A stretch of 64,000 nt of DNA from Chitinophaga rhizophila (GCF_019492185.1 NZ_JAICCF010000001.1:1984001-2048000), one strand, 5' to 3'; positions 53,256 through 63,427 are shown, numbered from the stretch's first letter. Notes: a model not told the origin generated them from the letters alone. Made by a program: numbers and translations.

Positions 53256-53713
53256 TCACTAGTTGATATAACCCTTATGATAAAAGGGCTGCTTGCTGTT
53301 TTCAGGCAGCCCTTTGCTATTATGCGAAAACCAATTGTCAGCATCTTGAGAAGCCTTCTGTCCAGTCAGGAGCCGCCAAGATATATGCATTGATACCTAG
53401 TACTTCGGCAGCACAGCTACAGTAGACAAATAGCTTACTGCAGTTGTTGGATTACGCTATTATAGGTTAATGTTTAAGGTCAACAGTACAATAATGACTG
53501 GGACTAGTCAAAAGGTCATTTTCATAACAATCTTTTTAATAAGGTATTAGGGATAGAGTTCCTCAGGTATACCAGTAGCTTATAATAAAAAAAGGTACGC
53601 TGTTGATACAACATACCATTCGGTGAAACATTCTAGGAGATGTTATGCGATGCAAACATCATATTTTGCCAAAGGGGTTAATTTATCAGTCATGATTGTT
53701 AATAATATCATGT
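53256..53713. other. intergenic region between convergent S41 and lipoprotein genes
   Basis: Apart from the terminator at 53283-53315 there is AT-rich sequence with no supported gene. No obvious second terminator for the minus-strand lipoprotein operon is visible. Confidence 0.5.
53283..53315 (+). terminator. terminator after the S41 peptidase gene
   Basis: AAAGGGCTGC and GCAGCCCTTT form a 10-bp stem around a 13-base loop. It closes the sigma-factor/S41 transcript. Confidence 0.8.
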
Positions 53714-54469
53714 TTAATAAGCAGCGGTATCCGTCATAAATTTCCATCTTCCAAATGCCTGCATGGCTCTAAATGTGATGATCTGCCTTTCGCCAGGCAA
53801 AAAGTAGAGTCCAAGTTCACTGATACCAAAAGCATCTGACAGATATTCACCGGTTTCACTATTCTTTAGTTTGACCATATATTCAATAGGTGATCCATCT
53901 TCTGCGGTCACCTGTATTTTTGTCTGATTTGGATGCAGCTTGTTCTTCGCAAAATCAATCCAGGAGATACCTGTTTCAACATACTCAGTTCCATTATATT
54001 TGAAAAGAAAAGCGTCAACATGTACATCGTCTGCCTGTAATTCAACCGGCAACTGATTAAATATGAAGAACACAGCTGTATCTACTGCTATATTCCCTTC
54101 ACTGGCTGAGATAAAGCTTTGAATACCAAGCTCCGGGCTACAAGCCAATTTTAACGCCAGTTTATCACCAGCTGTAACATTTACCACTGTATCAATCAGC
54201 ACTTCGTCTGTACCCGCCTTTTTAAATGCAATTGTGCTTTCCCTTCCGGCGGCTAGCATTAAAGGTGAGGCAGTACCTATAATTTTTCCTGATTCAAGCG
54301 AATCAACTTTTACGCCATCAACGTATGCATCTATTGTCGTTGTTCCTGGTAAAGCGAGTAATTCTGCTGTGAATGAAGCAAAATAAAACTCATCTACAGG
54401 TTCCCCCTTTTTGCAGGCAGCCATTAATACGAAAACTGCCATTAACATAACCTTTGAAAATCTCAACAT
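53714..54469 (-). CDS. lipoprotein of unknown function, DUF4397-like
   Basis: The 251-residue product has lipobox MAAC with Cys19 and KKGEP after it. The mature part is beta-rich with a repeated pattern (TTIDAYVDGVKVDSLESG; STIAFKKAGTDEVLIDTVVN) that resembles the DUF4397 type of adhesin-like lipoproteins, though weakly. It is the last gene of the TonB-receptor cluster, 62 bp after the beta-helix lipoprotein. A surface accessory role is likely. Confidence 0.65.
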   Translation of the reverse strand: MLRFSKVMLMAVFVLMAACKKGEPVDEFYFASFTAELLALPGTTTIDAYVDGVKVDSLESGKIIGTASPLMLAAGRESTIAFKKAGTDEVLIDTVVNVTAGDKLALKLACSPELGIQSFISASEGNIAVDTAVFFIFNQLPVELQADDVHVDAFLFKYNGTEYVETGISWIDFAKNKLHPNQTKIQVTAEDGSPIEYMVKLKNSETGEYLSDAFGISELGLYFLPGERQIITFRAMQAFGRWKFMTDTAAY

Positions 54470-54531
54470 GTTTTATTGTTTTTAAAGAAAGTGTGGAGAG
54501 ACTTGCTCTCCACACTCTATAATAGTGATCA

Positions 54532-55920
54532 CTAGAAACGACCGAAACCAGCAGTCCAGTCAGCACCACCAAATGTGAATGCACCGGCAGCAAATGTGCG
54601 CGCATCACTAGTAGCAGCAGGATAATAGTTAGCAGCTGTACCTCTTACGAATGGGTTAACCAGACGAATACCAGCGTTAGCATTAGTACCGCTGTAAGGC
54701 AGTACCTGTGCAGCAAATCTATTAGCCAGCAGCGCAGAACACAGGCTTGAACCTTCCAACAAAGTTGGGTTAGTATAAGCATGTACCAGGTTATTGCTCA
54801 TTGTAGAAAGGTTTCTTACATAAGCGCATGGAGTGTTGCTTACTCTTGTTACACCGCCAGATGTTACAGAAGAACCATCAACAGAGATACCATTGGTGAA
54901 GCCCATGAAGATAGAGTTTCTTACATCGAAACGGCTGCTTCTGCGGAAGTGTGCAGCACGACCATATCTACCAGTACCAGACGGAGCGCCGTTAGTGATA
55001 GCAGCAGCAGCAGCAGTTGACTGACCGATGATAGTCATGTGATTGATAATAGCTTTAGTGTAAGGAGCAACAGTTGAATCACCAGTAGCCAGGTTATCGC
55101 TTTCGATACCATTTGACTGGCTCTTATCAGCACGGGTAGGATCAGACACACCTAAAGCGTAGTCGATAGTACCAGAGAAACCGTTGTCGAAATCGAACAT
55201 GTCATCCAGCGGATCGATAGCGATCAGATAAGAAGCATTTACAGTACCACCGAAGAACTCAAATGCGTCATCGTTAGATTTGTAAACTTCAACGTGGTGA
55301 ACTGTAGTACCGGAACCAACACCAGCCAGTGTCAGACCGTTCAGTTCGTTGTCAGAGGTCAGTTCAAAACCAGCGTACTCAATTCTTACATAAGTCAGTA
55401 CACCAGAGTTGTCATTGTTGATAGAACCGCCATAATAAGCGCTTGCTGGAGGTGTACCACCGATACCTTCTACCAGTGCAGAATCACCCTGGTTGATGTC
55501 AGCTCTACCTAATACTACTACACCACCCCAGTCACCAGAAGCTGGCGTTGCCTGGTTAGAAGTGAAGATAATTGGAGCTGCCTGGGTACCAGCAGCATTG
55601 ATTTTAGCACCACGAGTGATAACTAAAGTACCACCTGCAGTACCTGCAGCACCTTTAACACCATGGATCAGAGCGCCTGGAGCAATAGTCAGTGTAGCAT
55701 TATTAGATACGTACACAATACCGCTCAGTTTGTAGATCTTACAGTCACCCAGATACAGGTTAGAAGTGATTACACCGGAGATGGTGCTATCACCACAAGT
55801 GTGGTCAGCTGCTGCAGCTGTCAATGGACGATCGTTTACGATGTTGCTATCTTTCTTACATGAAGAGCTGAAAGCGATCAGCGCTACTGCTACAGAAAGA
55901 ATCAGAGATTGTTTTCTCAT
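54532..55920 (-). CDS. beta-helix lipoprotein associated with the TonB receptor
   Basis: The 462-residue product has lipobox SSSC with Cys21. It shows regular parallel beta-helix turns: LTIAPGALIHGVKG, LVITRGAKINAAGTQAAPII, DWGGVVVLGRADIN and LTYVRIEYAGFELTSDNELN, then more turns to FDVRNSIFMGFTNGI. No catalytic residues are obvious, and such lipoproteins with a TonB receptor often bind or capture the ligand. Codon use differs from its neighbours: GGT, GCT, CGT and AAC dominate, a sign of very high expression. It is 98 bp downstream of the receptor. Confidence 0.85.
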   Translation of the reverse strand: MRKQSLILSVAVALIAFSSSCKKDSNIVNDRPLTAAAADHTCGDSTISGVITSNLYLGDCKIYKLSGIVYVSNNATLTIAPGALIHGVKGAAGTAGGTLVITRGAKINAAGTQAAPIIFTSNQATPASGDWGGVVVLGRADINQGDSALVEGIGGTPPASAYYGGSINNDNSGVLTYVRIEYAGFELTSDNELNGLTLAGVGSGTTVHHVEVYKSNDDAFEFFGGTVNASYLIAIDPLDDMFDFDNGFSGTIDYALGVSDPTRADKSQSNGIESDNLATGDSTVAPYTKAIINHMTIIGQSTAAAAAITNGAPSGTGRYGRAAHFRRSSRFDVRNSIFMGFTNGISVDGSSVTSGGVTRVSNTPCAYVRNLSTMSNNLVHAYTNPTLLEGSSLCSALLANRFAAQVLPYSGTNANAGIRLVNPFVRGTAANYYPAATSDARTFAAGAFTFGGADWTAGFGRF

Positions 55921-56018
55921 GGGTTCTCGTTTTGAGTTTGTTTGTTTTTTGGTTTGTGTGTCTAAAGAATAATACCTGATCAGGGTTTTATCTTGGGTTT
56001 ACGCGTATGCAAAAAAGC

Positions 56019-59000
56019 TTAGAAATTATAAGTGATAGTTGCGCTAAAAGTCCTTCCTGGCCTTGCCTGATAATCGATCTGGTCTTCTCCTCTTTTAAAC
56101 AGGAGATCCTTCACACTTGGGTCTTTCTGATGGGTGCTTATAGCGGGGTCTTTATAGAAATTGCGGTATACAATTGAATAACTATTCAGGAGGTTGGATA
56201 CATTCAGACGTAGCTGCATTTTCTGCTTGAGCAGCTTAACTGCTACCTGAGCATCGAGTGCTTCCAGCGGACGTTCAAAGAGAGATTCGCTGTAGTATAC
56301 TGCCGGACGGAACATTCTGTTACTTACATAGTTATACACGAGGCTGAATGAGGCAAACTTTTTATCATAATATAAGCCGGCATTAACCATGTAATTACTT
56401 GCGCCTGTTTGTGGCCTTTTTTCTTCCTTTCTTACTGACTCACTTGGTAATACTTTATTAGGATCATTCGGATCAAGTCTGTTGAAGTCAATATCAACCG
56501 GAGTTACCCGGGAAGCCAGCATTGTAAAGTTTCCATATAGTGTAATGTCTTTGATGAAAGGAACCTTTGTAAATGCCAGACTTTTCCTTGCTTCTAACTC
56601 CAGACCATAGTTTTTAGCTGTCTTATTATTTTTCAGCTGATAGACTCTTAGATCTCCCATTTTATAAATTTCCATGGGGTCATTGAAATTCTTGTAGAAC
56701 AATGACGCAGACAGGATCTCTCCAGGTCCGGGATACCATTCATACCTGAAGTCAAAGTGCTTAACTGTTGTTGATTTCACCAATGCACTTTCATATGCAC
56801 CACCCAGCTCGAAGTCATACTCACGGAAGAAAGATAGCTCTCTCAGATCCGGGCGAATAATACTTTCTGCATATGATAAGCGGAGGTTCATTGAAGGCGT
56901 CATGCTATATGTCAGATTCGCTGATGGAAACAATCGCCAGTTGGGTTCTCTGTTTAACAATGAGCTATAATCCAACTGATTATTTCCTCCTCTCGAATCA
57001 TTGATCATTCTGAATACCGAATCCAACACATTGTTGATTCTGTTCAGGTTAAAATGTTCTGCTCTCACACCCCATACTAGTCTCCATTTATCGTTGATTT
57101 TGTTATCCAGCATTGCATACATACCGTGTAATGCCGCTGTTCTGCGAAAATCATCAGAGAATCGGCTCAGAAAGATTTCACCTCCTCTTTCCGGTGAGAA
57201 TGCCTGAGACAATGGCGGATAATCCTGTGTATCAAAGTTGCTGGATCCTGTGTTCAGTACGTAAAACAGCCTGTTTTTGCTCCAGCCGGAATAGCCTGCT
57301 TTGAAAGTATTATCTGTACGGAAGCTACCCTCACCTAGTTTGAAGGGCGCTGAAATTGAGATATCCCAGTTATAGTCTTTCTCATAAGCACGGCTCCACC
57401 AACGTAATGCCCCGGCATTAATTCCGCCACTAAATGGCCCGCTGATATTAAACTCATTAGAAGGCAGCTTACTATCTTCCAGTGTGTAGGCCAGGAACTG
57501 GTGGTTGTCTGGCTTCTGTTTATCTAATAACACATAACTACCCAACCACTTCAATTTAATACCACGACTACCAATTGCCTGTTCCCCTTTCAACTGGGTC
57601 TGCGACAATGATGTTTGTGTGGTCAGGTCATAATATCCAAGCAGATATCCACTTGGATCAATGTGTCCACCCTGTCCTATCAGCAACTGCTGATCGAGTG
57701 TACGTATATAAAGACTTTGCAGGCTTAATCTGGTACGTTCGCTTTTATAACCTATACCCACAAGACCACCGAGGTTTGTTGTGAATCCATAGCGTTTACC
57801 ACTGAAGCCATAATCAAAACCATCTCTCGTCATATCAATTTCCTGCGTCTGAAAAGTATTCCTGTAACTGGCAGATGCTACAAAACCTATCTGTCTGTTA
57901 CCGGAAAGTGGCAATACCTTACCACCAGATAACTGGTAGTTCTGAGATAAAGGAGCCTTCATTTCATATACACCCCAGTTATTACTAAACTGCCTGAAGT
58001 CTTTGTTACTAGCGTCGTATTTTGCTATCACCTCCGCAGAATTATTCCACTTCAGTTGACCGAGGAGATTACGATGATCAGCGGCTTTACCCCAGTATTC
58101 TTTTCCCTCCAGCTTTAATGTGCGGAAGTTTTCTCCTGTAGTGAGCGTATTGATACTTCCACCCACACCAATATTCAGGAAATCTCTAACAGGCATATCC
58201 AGTGTATTAACTTCAACCAGCCCACCACCAAATTCAGCACTACGGTCAGGAGTCAGCGTCTTTACTACTGTTACGTTTTCAACAATGTTTGCGGGTACAA
58301 TATCAAAGCTGAAATTCTTCCTGTTTAATTCTGTACTTGGCATGATCTGGCCATTCAATACAGCCTGGTTGTAACGCTCACTCAAGCCGCGTACTACAAC
58401 ATACTTGTTATCTACAGTAGAAAGACCAGTGACACGTTTCAATACGTCCCCGATGTTTTTATCGGGAGTGCGGCTGATTTGCTCAGCGCTAATGCCATCA
58501 GTAATAGCAGCATTATTTTTTTGAAGTGCGTACAATCCTTCTACAGATGCACGCTTATAGTTACCAGTTACAGTCACCTCTTTCAGGCGCGAACTGCTGC
58601 TCTTCATGATGATGTCTAATGGAGTTACACCTCCTTCTTTCACAACTACTTCTGTCACCTTACGGGTGTCGTAAGAAACATAGCTGAATGTAAGTGTATA
58701 GGTTCCTGGTGTAAGATTCAGCTCATAAGTACCATCCACACTGGTCACTACGCCTAAACCTCCATCTGCTTGTACTGTCACGCCAGGCAAAGGTTCATTC
58801 TTGTTATCAACGATCTTACCCTTAATACGGCCTTTCTCTTTTACAGAAGATCTATCTTGTTTACCCTGTTTAAGGGCAACAGTATTATTTGCAAAAACAA
58901 TATCTATAGGTGCATATACGTCCAGGTAATTCAGGACCTGGGCTAGCGGCTGACCATTGAATTTTACCGCTTCCAATGTACAATGTGCCAGGTATTCCGG

Positions 59001-59216
59001 ATCATATGCGAACGTATAGGATGTTTGTTGTTCAAGTGATTTTACCACTGCTGCAGCATTGGTATTTTGTAGATTCACAGACACTTTGTCCCCTAGTGTT
59101 TGATAAGATTGCCCCATTAACACAGCAGGCGATCCTGCTGCAAAAAAACATAACAGGAAAGCTTTCCAGCTCTGCATAACTCTCCCATTACAAAACCCTT
59201 TTGTAGATTTTTGCAT
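56019..59216 (-). CDS. TonB-dependent outer membrane receptor with STN domain
   Basis: The 1065-residue protein has a signal peptide (a second in-frame ATG 39 bases downstream is possible). An STN secretin/TonB-signalling domain is at about 45-115 (NTNAAAVVKSLEQQTSYTFA), followed by a CarboxypepD_reg-like domain (GKIVDNKNEPLPGVTVQADG), plug (VVVRGLSERYNQAVLNGQIM, VTVVKTLTPDRSAEFGGGLV) and barrel. It is not SusC-like because no SusD follows and the plug motifs are of the FecA/CirA type. The STN domain should contact the FecR protein encoded 70 bp upstream, which couples ligand binding to transcription. Confidence 0.95.
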   Translation of the reverse strand: MQKSTKGFCNGRVMQSWKAFLLCFFAAGSPAVLMGQSYQTLGDKVSVNLQNTNAAAVVKSLEQQTSYTFAYDPEYLAHCTLEAVKFNGQPLAQVLNYLDVYAPIDIVFANNTVALKQGKQDRSSVKEKGRIKGKIVDNKNEPLPGVTVQADGGLGVVTSVDGTYELNLTPGTYTLTFSYVSYDTRKVTEVVVKEGGVTPLDIIMKSSSSRLKEVTVTGNYKRASVEGLYALQKNNAAITDGISAEQISRTPDKNIGDVLKRVTGLSTVDNKYVVVRGLSERYNQAVLNGQIMPSTELNRKNFSFDIVPANIVENVTVVKTLTPDRSAEFGGGLVEVNTLDMPVRDFLNIGVGGSINTLTTGENFRTLKLEGKEYWGKAADHRNLLGQLKWNNSAEVIAKYDASNKDFRQFSNNWGVYEMKAPLSQNYQLSGGKVLPLSGNRQIGFVASASYRNTFQTQEIDMTRDGFDYGFSGKRYGFTTNLGGLVGIGYKSERTRLSLQSLYIRTLDQQLLIGQGGHIDPSGYLLGYYDLTTQTSLSQTQLKGEQAIGSRGIKLKWLGSYVLLDKQKPDNHQFLAYTLEDSKLPSNEFNISGPFSGGINAGALRWWSRAYEKDYNWDISISAPFKLGEGSFRTDNTFKAGYSGWSKNRLFYVLNTGSSNFDTQDYPPLSQAFSPERGGEIFLSRFSDDFRRTAALHGMYAMLDNKINDKWRLVWGVRAEHFNLNRINNVLDSVFRMINDSRGGNNQLDYSSLLNREPNWRLFPSANLTYSMTPSMNLRLSYAESIIRPDLRELSFFREYDFELGGAYESALVKSTTVKHFDFRYEWYPGPGEILSASLFYKNFNDPMEIYKMGDLRVYQLKNNKTAKNYGLELEARKSLAFTKVPFIKDITLYGNFTMLASRVTPVDIDFNRLDPNDPNKVLPSESVRKEEKRPQTGASNYMVNAGLYYDKKFASFSLVYNYVSNRMFRPAVYYSESLFERPLEALDAQVAVKLLKQKMQLRLNVSNLLNSYSIVYRNFYKDPAISTHQKDPSVKDLLFKRGEDQIDYQARPGRTFSATITYNF

Positions 59217-59286
59217 ACTTTAGAAATTGCTATTTGATAGTAAATAAATACAGGTCAGGTGCTCCCTGATAATTATGTTGTGACCT

Positions 59287-60246
59287 TTAATTGTTTCCCG
59301 TAGTTATCTCATACGTGTTCTCATCAATTTTAACCACCTCAAAGCCATGGACAAATTGTATTGCTTCCAGGATATTTTGTACCGGTGCTCCTGCGCGGAA
59401 CACACCGGAAACCTTTTGTGACTTTACTACAGTTTGATCTACCATTATCTTACATCCATAGCGGGATTGCAATTTTGCAAATACATCTCCTAACGCAGTT
59501 TTGTCAAATACCAGTTTCCCATTCCTCCAGTCCATCACTTCCTTCGTACTGAATGCTATAGGTGTGGAGTAACTACTATCACTACAGCGGACCATCTCTC
59601 CTGGACGTAATATGAGTGAGAAAGTCTTGTTGATTACCGCTACTTTTCCATCTTTTAAACTTACCTGGATGCTACCATCAGCATAGTTGCCGGTAGAGAT
59701 GTTAAACGAAGTACCGAGCGCAATCGTCTTCAGGTGACCAGTATGAACACTGAAGGTCTTTTCGGAATGCTGAGCAACTTCAAAGAACGCTTCTCCGTGC
59801 AACCACACTTCCCTGCTGGTATCGTTGTAATTATTGGGATAAACAATACTTGAATGCGGAGCGAGCCATACACGCGAGCCATCAGTCATTGTCATCAGCT
59901 TGATACTCTTATCATGATTGGCCAAAGTATCCCAGGTCAGTGCTAAAGTCACTTTTGCACCATTACGGTGTCTGGTCTGTAAGAGCCAGGTACATACACC
60001 AACCAGTACCGCTATCGCTGCCGCAATGCTATACCATCTGCTGTAGATGATTGTTGTTCTCGTTTCTTTAATAGCCTGAGTTGTTGGTTGTACATCCTCG
60101 CTCTCTACTTCCCTGTACGTTGCATTGAACCAGTCGTCAGCCTCAGGAGTATCCGGCTGAGTCAGATAAGCTGCCACCTGGTCGGCCTCTTCAGCCGTAC
60201 AGTTACCCTTAAAGTATTTTTCCAGTAGTTGCTTATCTATTTTCAT
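59287..60246 (-). CDS. FecR-family anti-sigma regulator
   Basis: The 319-residue protein has an N-terminal cytoplasmic part (MKIDKQLLEKYFKGNCTAEE), one membrane helix (SIAAAIAVLVGVCTWLL), a FecR domain (AFFEVAQHSEKTFSVHTGHL, LGTSFNISTGNYADG) and a DUF4974-type end (FDKTALGDVFAKLQSRYGCK). It normally holds an ECF sigma factor and releases it when the TonB receptor is loaded. Here no sigma gene is adjacent upstream; 900 bp of non-coding sequence follow instead. Confidence 0.95.
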   Translation of the reverse strand: MKIDKQLLEKYFKGNCTAEEADQVAAYLTQPDTPEADDWFNATYREVESEDVQPTTQAIKETRTTIIYSRWYSIAAAIAVLVGVCTWLLQTRHRNGAKVTLALTWDTLANHDKSIKLMTMTDGSRVWLAPHSSIVYPNNYNDTSREVWLHGEAFFEVAQHSEKTFSVHTGHLKTIALGTSFNISTGNYADGSIQVSLKDGKVAVINKTFSLILRPGEMVRCSDSSYSTPIAFSTKEVMDWRNGKLVFDKTALGDVFAKLQSRYGCKIMVDQTVVKSQKVSGVFRAGAPVQNILEAIQFVHGFEVVKIDENTYEITTGNN

Positions 60247-61153
60247 TTCCGGTATTCGTAGTCCTGATTATTCAATCTACAAAAAGAGAACGCCACGAAA
60301 TAGAAGATGTACCAATCACAAAACCGGACTTCATAATTCCTTAACATTAAGCAGCATTTAATCAGAAATCACTGTGTGCTACTAATAACAGTATATCTAT
60401 TAGAGACAGGACATAACTAGGAGGTCAATATAAAGCACGGGGTATCAATAGACATGGGCCAGCCTGGAACGGGCTTTTATCGACGGTACTGTTGAAAGTG
60501 GTCATTGCTAACAGTGTCACTCTGCATGTTTATAAATATAAAAAAAGCGTATGGTAGATACCATACGCTTGTTGTTAAGATTGTCATGTGAATGTTCGAG
60601 AATGCAAATCTTTCAGGCGTTCAATGTTCATTGTAGAACTGAGAGATTTCTTTCAAAATCTTCTGCGCCTCACATAATGAGCAAGAATTGCCTTATAATA
60701 ATTTATGATAAATGTCTTTTTCTGATGTCGTTTGTCGGCATATAGTCTTCTAATGTTAACCTTCTTCTTTTCTGAACGCAATACCTATCTTCAAACAATG
60801 TTGATGGAATGGTCATTCTTTCATACACATCTGAATTGGATGTCGGAATGGCTCTTCTAACTCCTCTTTATGCTTGTCGGGCTTCCAACCGTAGGCTATA
60901 TGATAGGTTCCCTCCCATACATTCACCACTTTCTTGGTAAAGTAGCGCTCTTAGTTGACAAAGGGTTTTCTATTCATACGTGTCGTTGAGTCAAGGGTTA
61001 CACATAACTTGATCCTCTAATCCGGAAGTCTTCATGCAAATTACATCAATTCACTGAAAGTTCCACAGCAGTAGGATATTTTTTCAACCATTTTACATAC
61101 AACTTTTGTGTAACAACAAGTATTTCTTGTCCGTTTTGGCTTTTGGTAGACCT
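60247..61153. other. gene-poor region with hairpin and decayed coding traces
   Basis: A hairpin AAGCGTATGG-TAGATA-CCATACGCTT at 60545-60570 has a T-tract on the minus strand. Upstream of it on that strand (60571-61015) are pieces of reading frame in two frames, for example NVWEGTYHIAYGWKPDKHKE and ILKEISQFYNEH, broken by stops. The pieces have a composition reminiscent of integrase-type transposases, but no DDE motif can be identified. I treat it as probable gene decay. Confidence 0.45.
60545..60570 (-). terminator. terminator on the minus strand after the decayed region
   Basis: A perfect 10-bp stem with a 6-base loop is followed on the minus strand by TTTTTTTATATTTA. No intact minus-strand gene lies within 580 bp upstream. 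Confidence 0.8.
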
Positions 61154-62575
61154 TTATACGCTTTTTTGTGTCTTCATGGCTAAATAGTATAAAGGAAAGC
61201 CTATAACAATAATCAATAAACCTGATAAAGCGTAGCCACTTTCAAACATCAGCAGTAACAATGCGAGTGCTGAAGCCACTACAATATAGATCATCGGTAA
61301 CACCGGATACCCCAATGCCTTGTAGGGACGTTCGATATCCGGACGTTTGTTGCGTAACACAAAGATACCAGCAATTGTGATAACATAAAATATCAGCACG
61401 CCAAATATAACCATTACCAACAAATCATTATACTTACCTGTCAAACAAAGTAAAGAAGCCCACAGGCATTGTATCCATAAACCGTTGGCTGGCACTTTAT
61501 GCTCATTCAGTTCAGCAGCTTTCTTAAAAAAGAGCCCGTCTTCTGCCATTGTATAATAAATGCGAGCTCCGGCCAGGATCAGTCCGTTATTGCAACCAAA
61601 AGTTGACACCATGATCATTATAGCGATTACATAAGCGCCGCTATTACCAAAGATCTGTTGTGCGGCTACTACGGCTACACGATCTTTTGCAGCAAATGCA
61701 ATATCGTGCATAGGTACTACTGCCAGATACATCAGGTTGGCACTCACGTATACGATTGTTACTAATAAAGTTCCAAGGAAGAGCGCTCTGCCTATATTTT
61801 TTCTTGGATTTTTTATTTCGGCGGCAATGAATGTTATATTATTCCAGGCATCACTACTGAATAGCGATCCTTTCATTGAAATAGCTACCGCTCCGCATAA
61901 TGCCAGTCCTGAGAGCAATGTGGTTGTGATCTGACCACCATCCTGCGTCAGACTGACTGCCTGCCAGGCATTAGTCCAGTTAGCGTCCCATACCTCCTGT
62001 TTTGCTCCCAGGAGAAAGCCGAATATGATCAGGCCAAAAAGGGAAAGCAGTTTTGCCAACGTAAATACTGTCTGGATAATCTTTCCATTTTTGATTCCTC
62101 GTGTATTGATCCAAGTAAGTAGTATAATGGAAATAATTGCTACTATCTGCGCAGCAGATATTTTGAGAAAACCTAGATTCAGCAAGTAGTTCTCTTCACT
62201 AAATGCCGGTATCATATATGAGGAAAACTTTGCGAAAGCAACCGCTACAGCGGCAATGGTTCCGGTCTGAATAACGCTGAATTGCGTCCATCCAAACAGG
62301 AACGCCACTAACGGATTATATGCCTCACGCAGGTAAACATATTGTCCGCCGGCTTTAGGGTACATACCAGACAACTCTCCGTAACTAACAGCTGCTATAA
62401 TAGTTACGATGCCTCCCAGCACCCACATTAACGTCAGCCATCCTGCGGAACCTACATTTCGGGCTATTTCAGCAGATACTAGAAAAACACCTGAGCCGAT
62501 CATAGAGCCGGCAACGATCATGGTTGCATCCAGTAAACTAAGACTGGGACGAAAAGCTGTGTTCTGGTTTTCCAT
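61154..62575 (-). CDS. APC-family amino acid permease
   Basis: The 473-residue inner-membrane transporter has 12 helices. It starts with the APC signature SLLDATMIVAGSMIGSGVFL and has GWLTLMWVLGGIVTIIAAVS, KAGGQYVYLREAYNPLVAFL and FGCNNGLILAGARIYYTMAE. The family includes LAT-like exchangers and amino acid importers; the substrate is not readable. A terminator at 62595-62623 lies immediately upstream, so it must have its own promoter in the short gap or be read through. Confidence 0.93.
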   Translation of the reverse strand: MENQNTAFRPSLSLLDATMIVAGSMIGSGVFLVSAEIARNVGSAGWLTLMWVLGGIVTIIAAVSYGELSGMYPKAGGQYVYLREAYNPLVAFLFGWTQFSVIQTGTIAAVAVAFAKFSSYMIPAFSEENYLLNLGFLKISAAQIVAIISIILLTWINTRGIKNGKIIQTVFTLAKLLSLFGLIIFGFLLGAKQEVWDANWTNAWQAVSLTQDGGQITTTLLSGLALCGAVAISMKGSLFSSDAWNNITFIAAEIKNPRKNIGRALFLGTLLVTIVYVSANLMYLAVVPMHDIAFAAKDRVAVVAAQQIFGNSGAYVIAIMIMVSTFGCNNGLILAGARIYYTMAEDGLFFKKAAELNEHKVPANGLWIQCLWASLLCLTGKYNDLLVMVIFGVLIFYVITIAGIFVLRNKRPDIERPYKALGYPVLPMIYIVVASALALLLLMFESGYALSGLLIIVIGFPLYYLAMKTQKSV

Positions 62576-62594
62576 ATCTGGGAATATTACAAAA

Positions 62595-62623
62595 AATCCC
62601 GTCTCTTATTATGAGACGGGATT
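62595..62623 (-). terminator. terminator between the OmpH-like and APC genes
   Basis: AATCCCGTCTC and GAGACGGGATT form a perfect 11-bp stem; on the minus strand it runs into TTTTTTG. It ends the OmpH-like transcript about 20 bp before the permease start. Confidence 0.9.
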
Positions 62624-62664
62624 CCAAGATATAATATTTTCTAATGTTTTTGCTATAGCAACTA

Positions 62665-63282
62665 TTATTTTTTCTGAGAAGCTTCAGCGTTCGCCTCGTT
62701 CAGACCTTTAATTACTTCATTAGTAATGTTATACTTCTCATCCTTATAGAGTACGTTGCTAGCTCCTGTACGATAAGACAGTATATAGGCATAACGTTTA
62801 TCTGCATTGAATTTTGTCAGGAAGTCGTTCAGCCTCTTTTGCAGGTCCTCATTGAACTTATTCTCCTGCTCAGCATATTGTGAACGCATATTCTGTGCTT
62901 TGCCTTCAAGCTGCTGCTGCTTATTGTACAGTGCACGTTGAGTTGCCTCTCCCTCTGATTGGGTCATTGAGCTTGCACGACGCTGGAAATCTGCTGCTTC
63001 ATTTTGTAACGCGCGTACGTTGGCGTTTAGTTCATTATCGATAGCCTGCTGTTTCTTCTCCAATTCTGCCTTCTTCTCCTTGAAATAATCGTAATGAGCT
63101 TCAACGGTGTCGATATCCACATAAGCAATGATAAAGCTGCTATTAGTTACAGCACCGCCATCTTTTGCAGCAGCTGCCTCGCCACTGTTACCCTGTTTGT
63201 TACTCTGCTGGCAAGCAATAAATGTTCCGGCTGTTAATACCGCTAATAGTCCGCTTTTCACAAATTGTTTAGTAGTACGCAT
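62665..63282 (-). CDS. OmpH/Skp-like periplasmic chaperone, lipoprotein form
   Basis: The 205-residue protein has lipobox FIAC in place of a plain signal peptide, then a Gly/Ala linker, the strand IIAYVDIDTVEAHYDYFKE and a long coiled coil of Gln, Glu, Lys and Ala to about residue 155, ending with YAYILSYRTGASNVLYKDEK and ITNEVIKGLNEANAE. That is the Skp tentacle arrangement; Skp holds unfolded outer membrane proteins. Membrane anchoring is not typical of E. coli Skp but occurs in Bacteroidota. Confidence 0.9.
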   Translation of the reverse strand: MRTTKQFVKSGLLAVLTAGTFIACQQSNKQGNSGEAAAAKDGGAVTNSSFIIAYVDIDTVEAHYDYFKEKKAELEKKQQAIDNELNANVRALQNEAADFQRRASSMTQSEGEATQRALYNKQQQLEGKAQNMRSQYAEQENKFNEDLQKRLNDFLTKFNADKRYAYILSYRTGASNVLYKDEKYNITNEVIKGLNEANAEASQKK

Positions 63283-63427
63283 GTTGTTAGGTGGATTTTT
63301 TAATCTCCTTTAATACTTTTTAAAATTGAACGGCTAAAATAAGGTTTTTAGATGATTATACTAAGTCCCTCACTAACTTAACAACACTTTCACATATCCC
63401 TTTTTGAAATGTATACCCAAGAGAATG

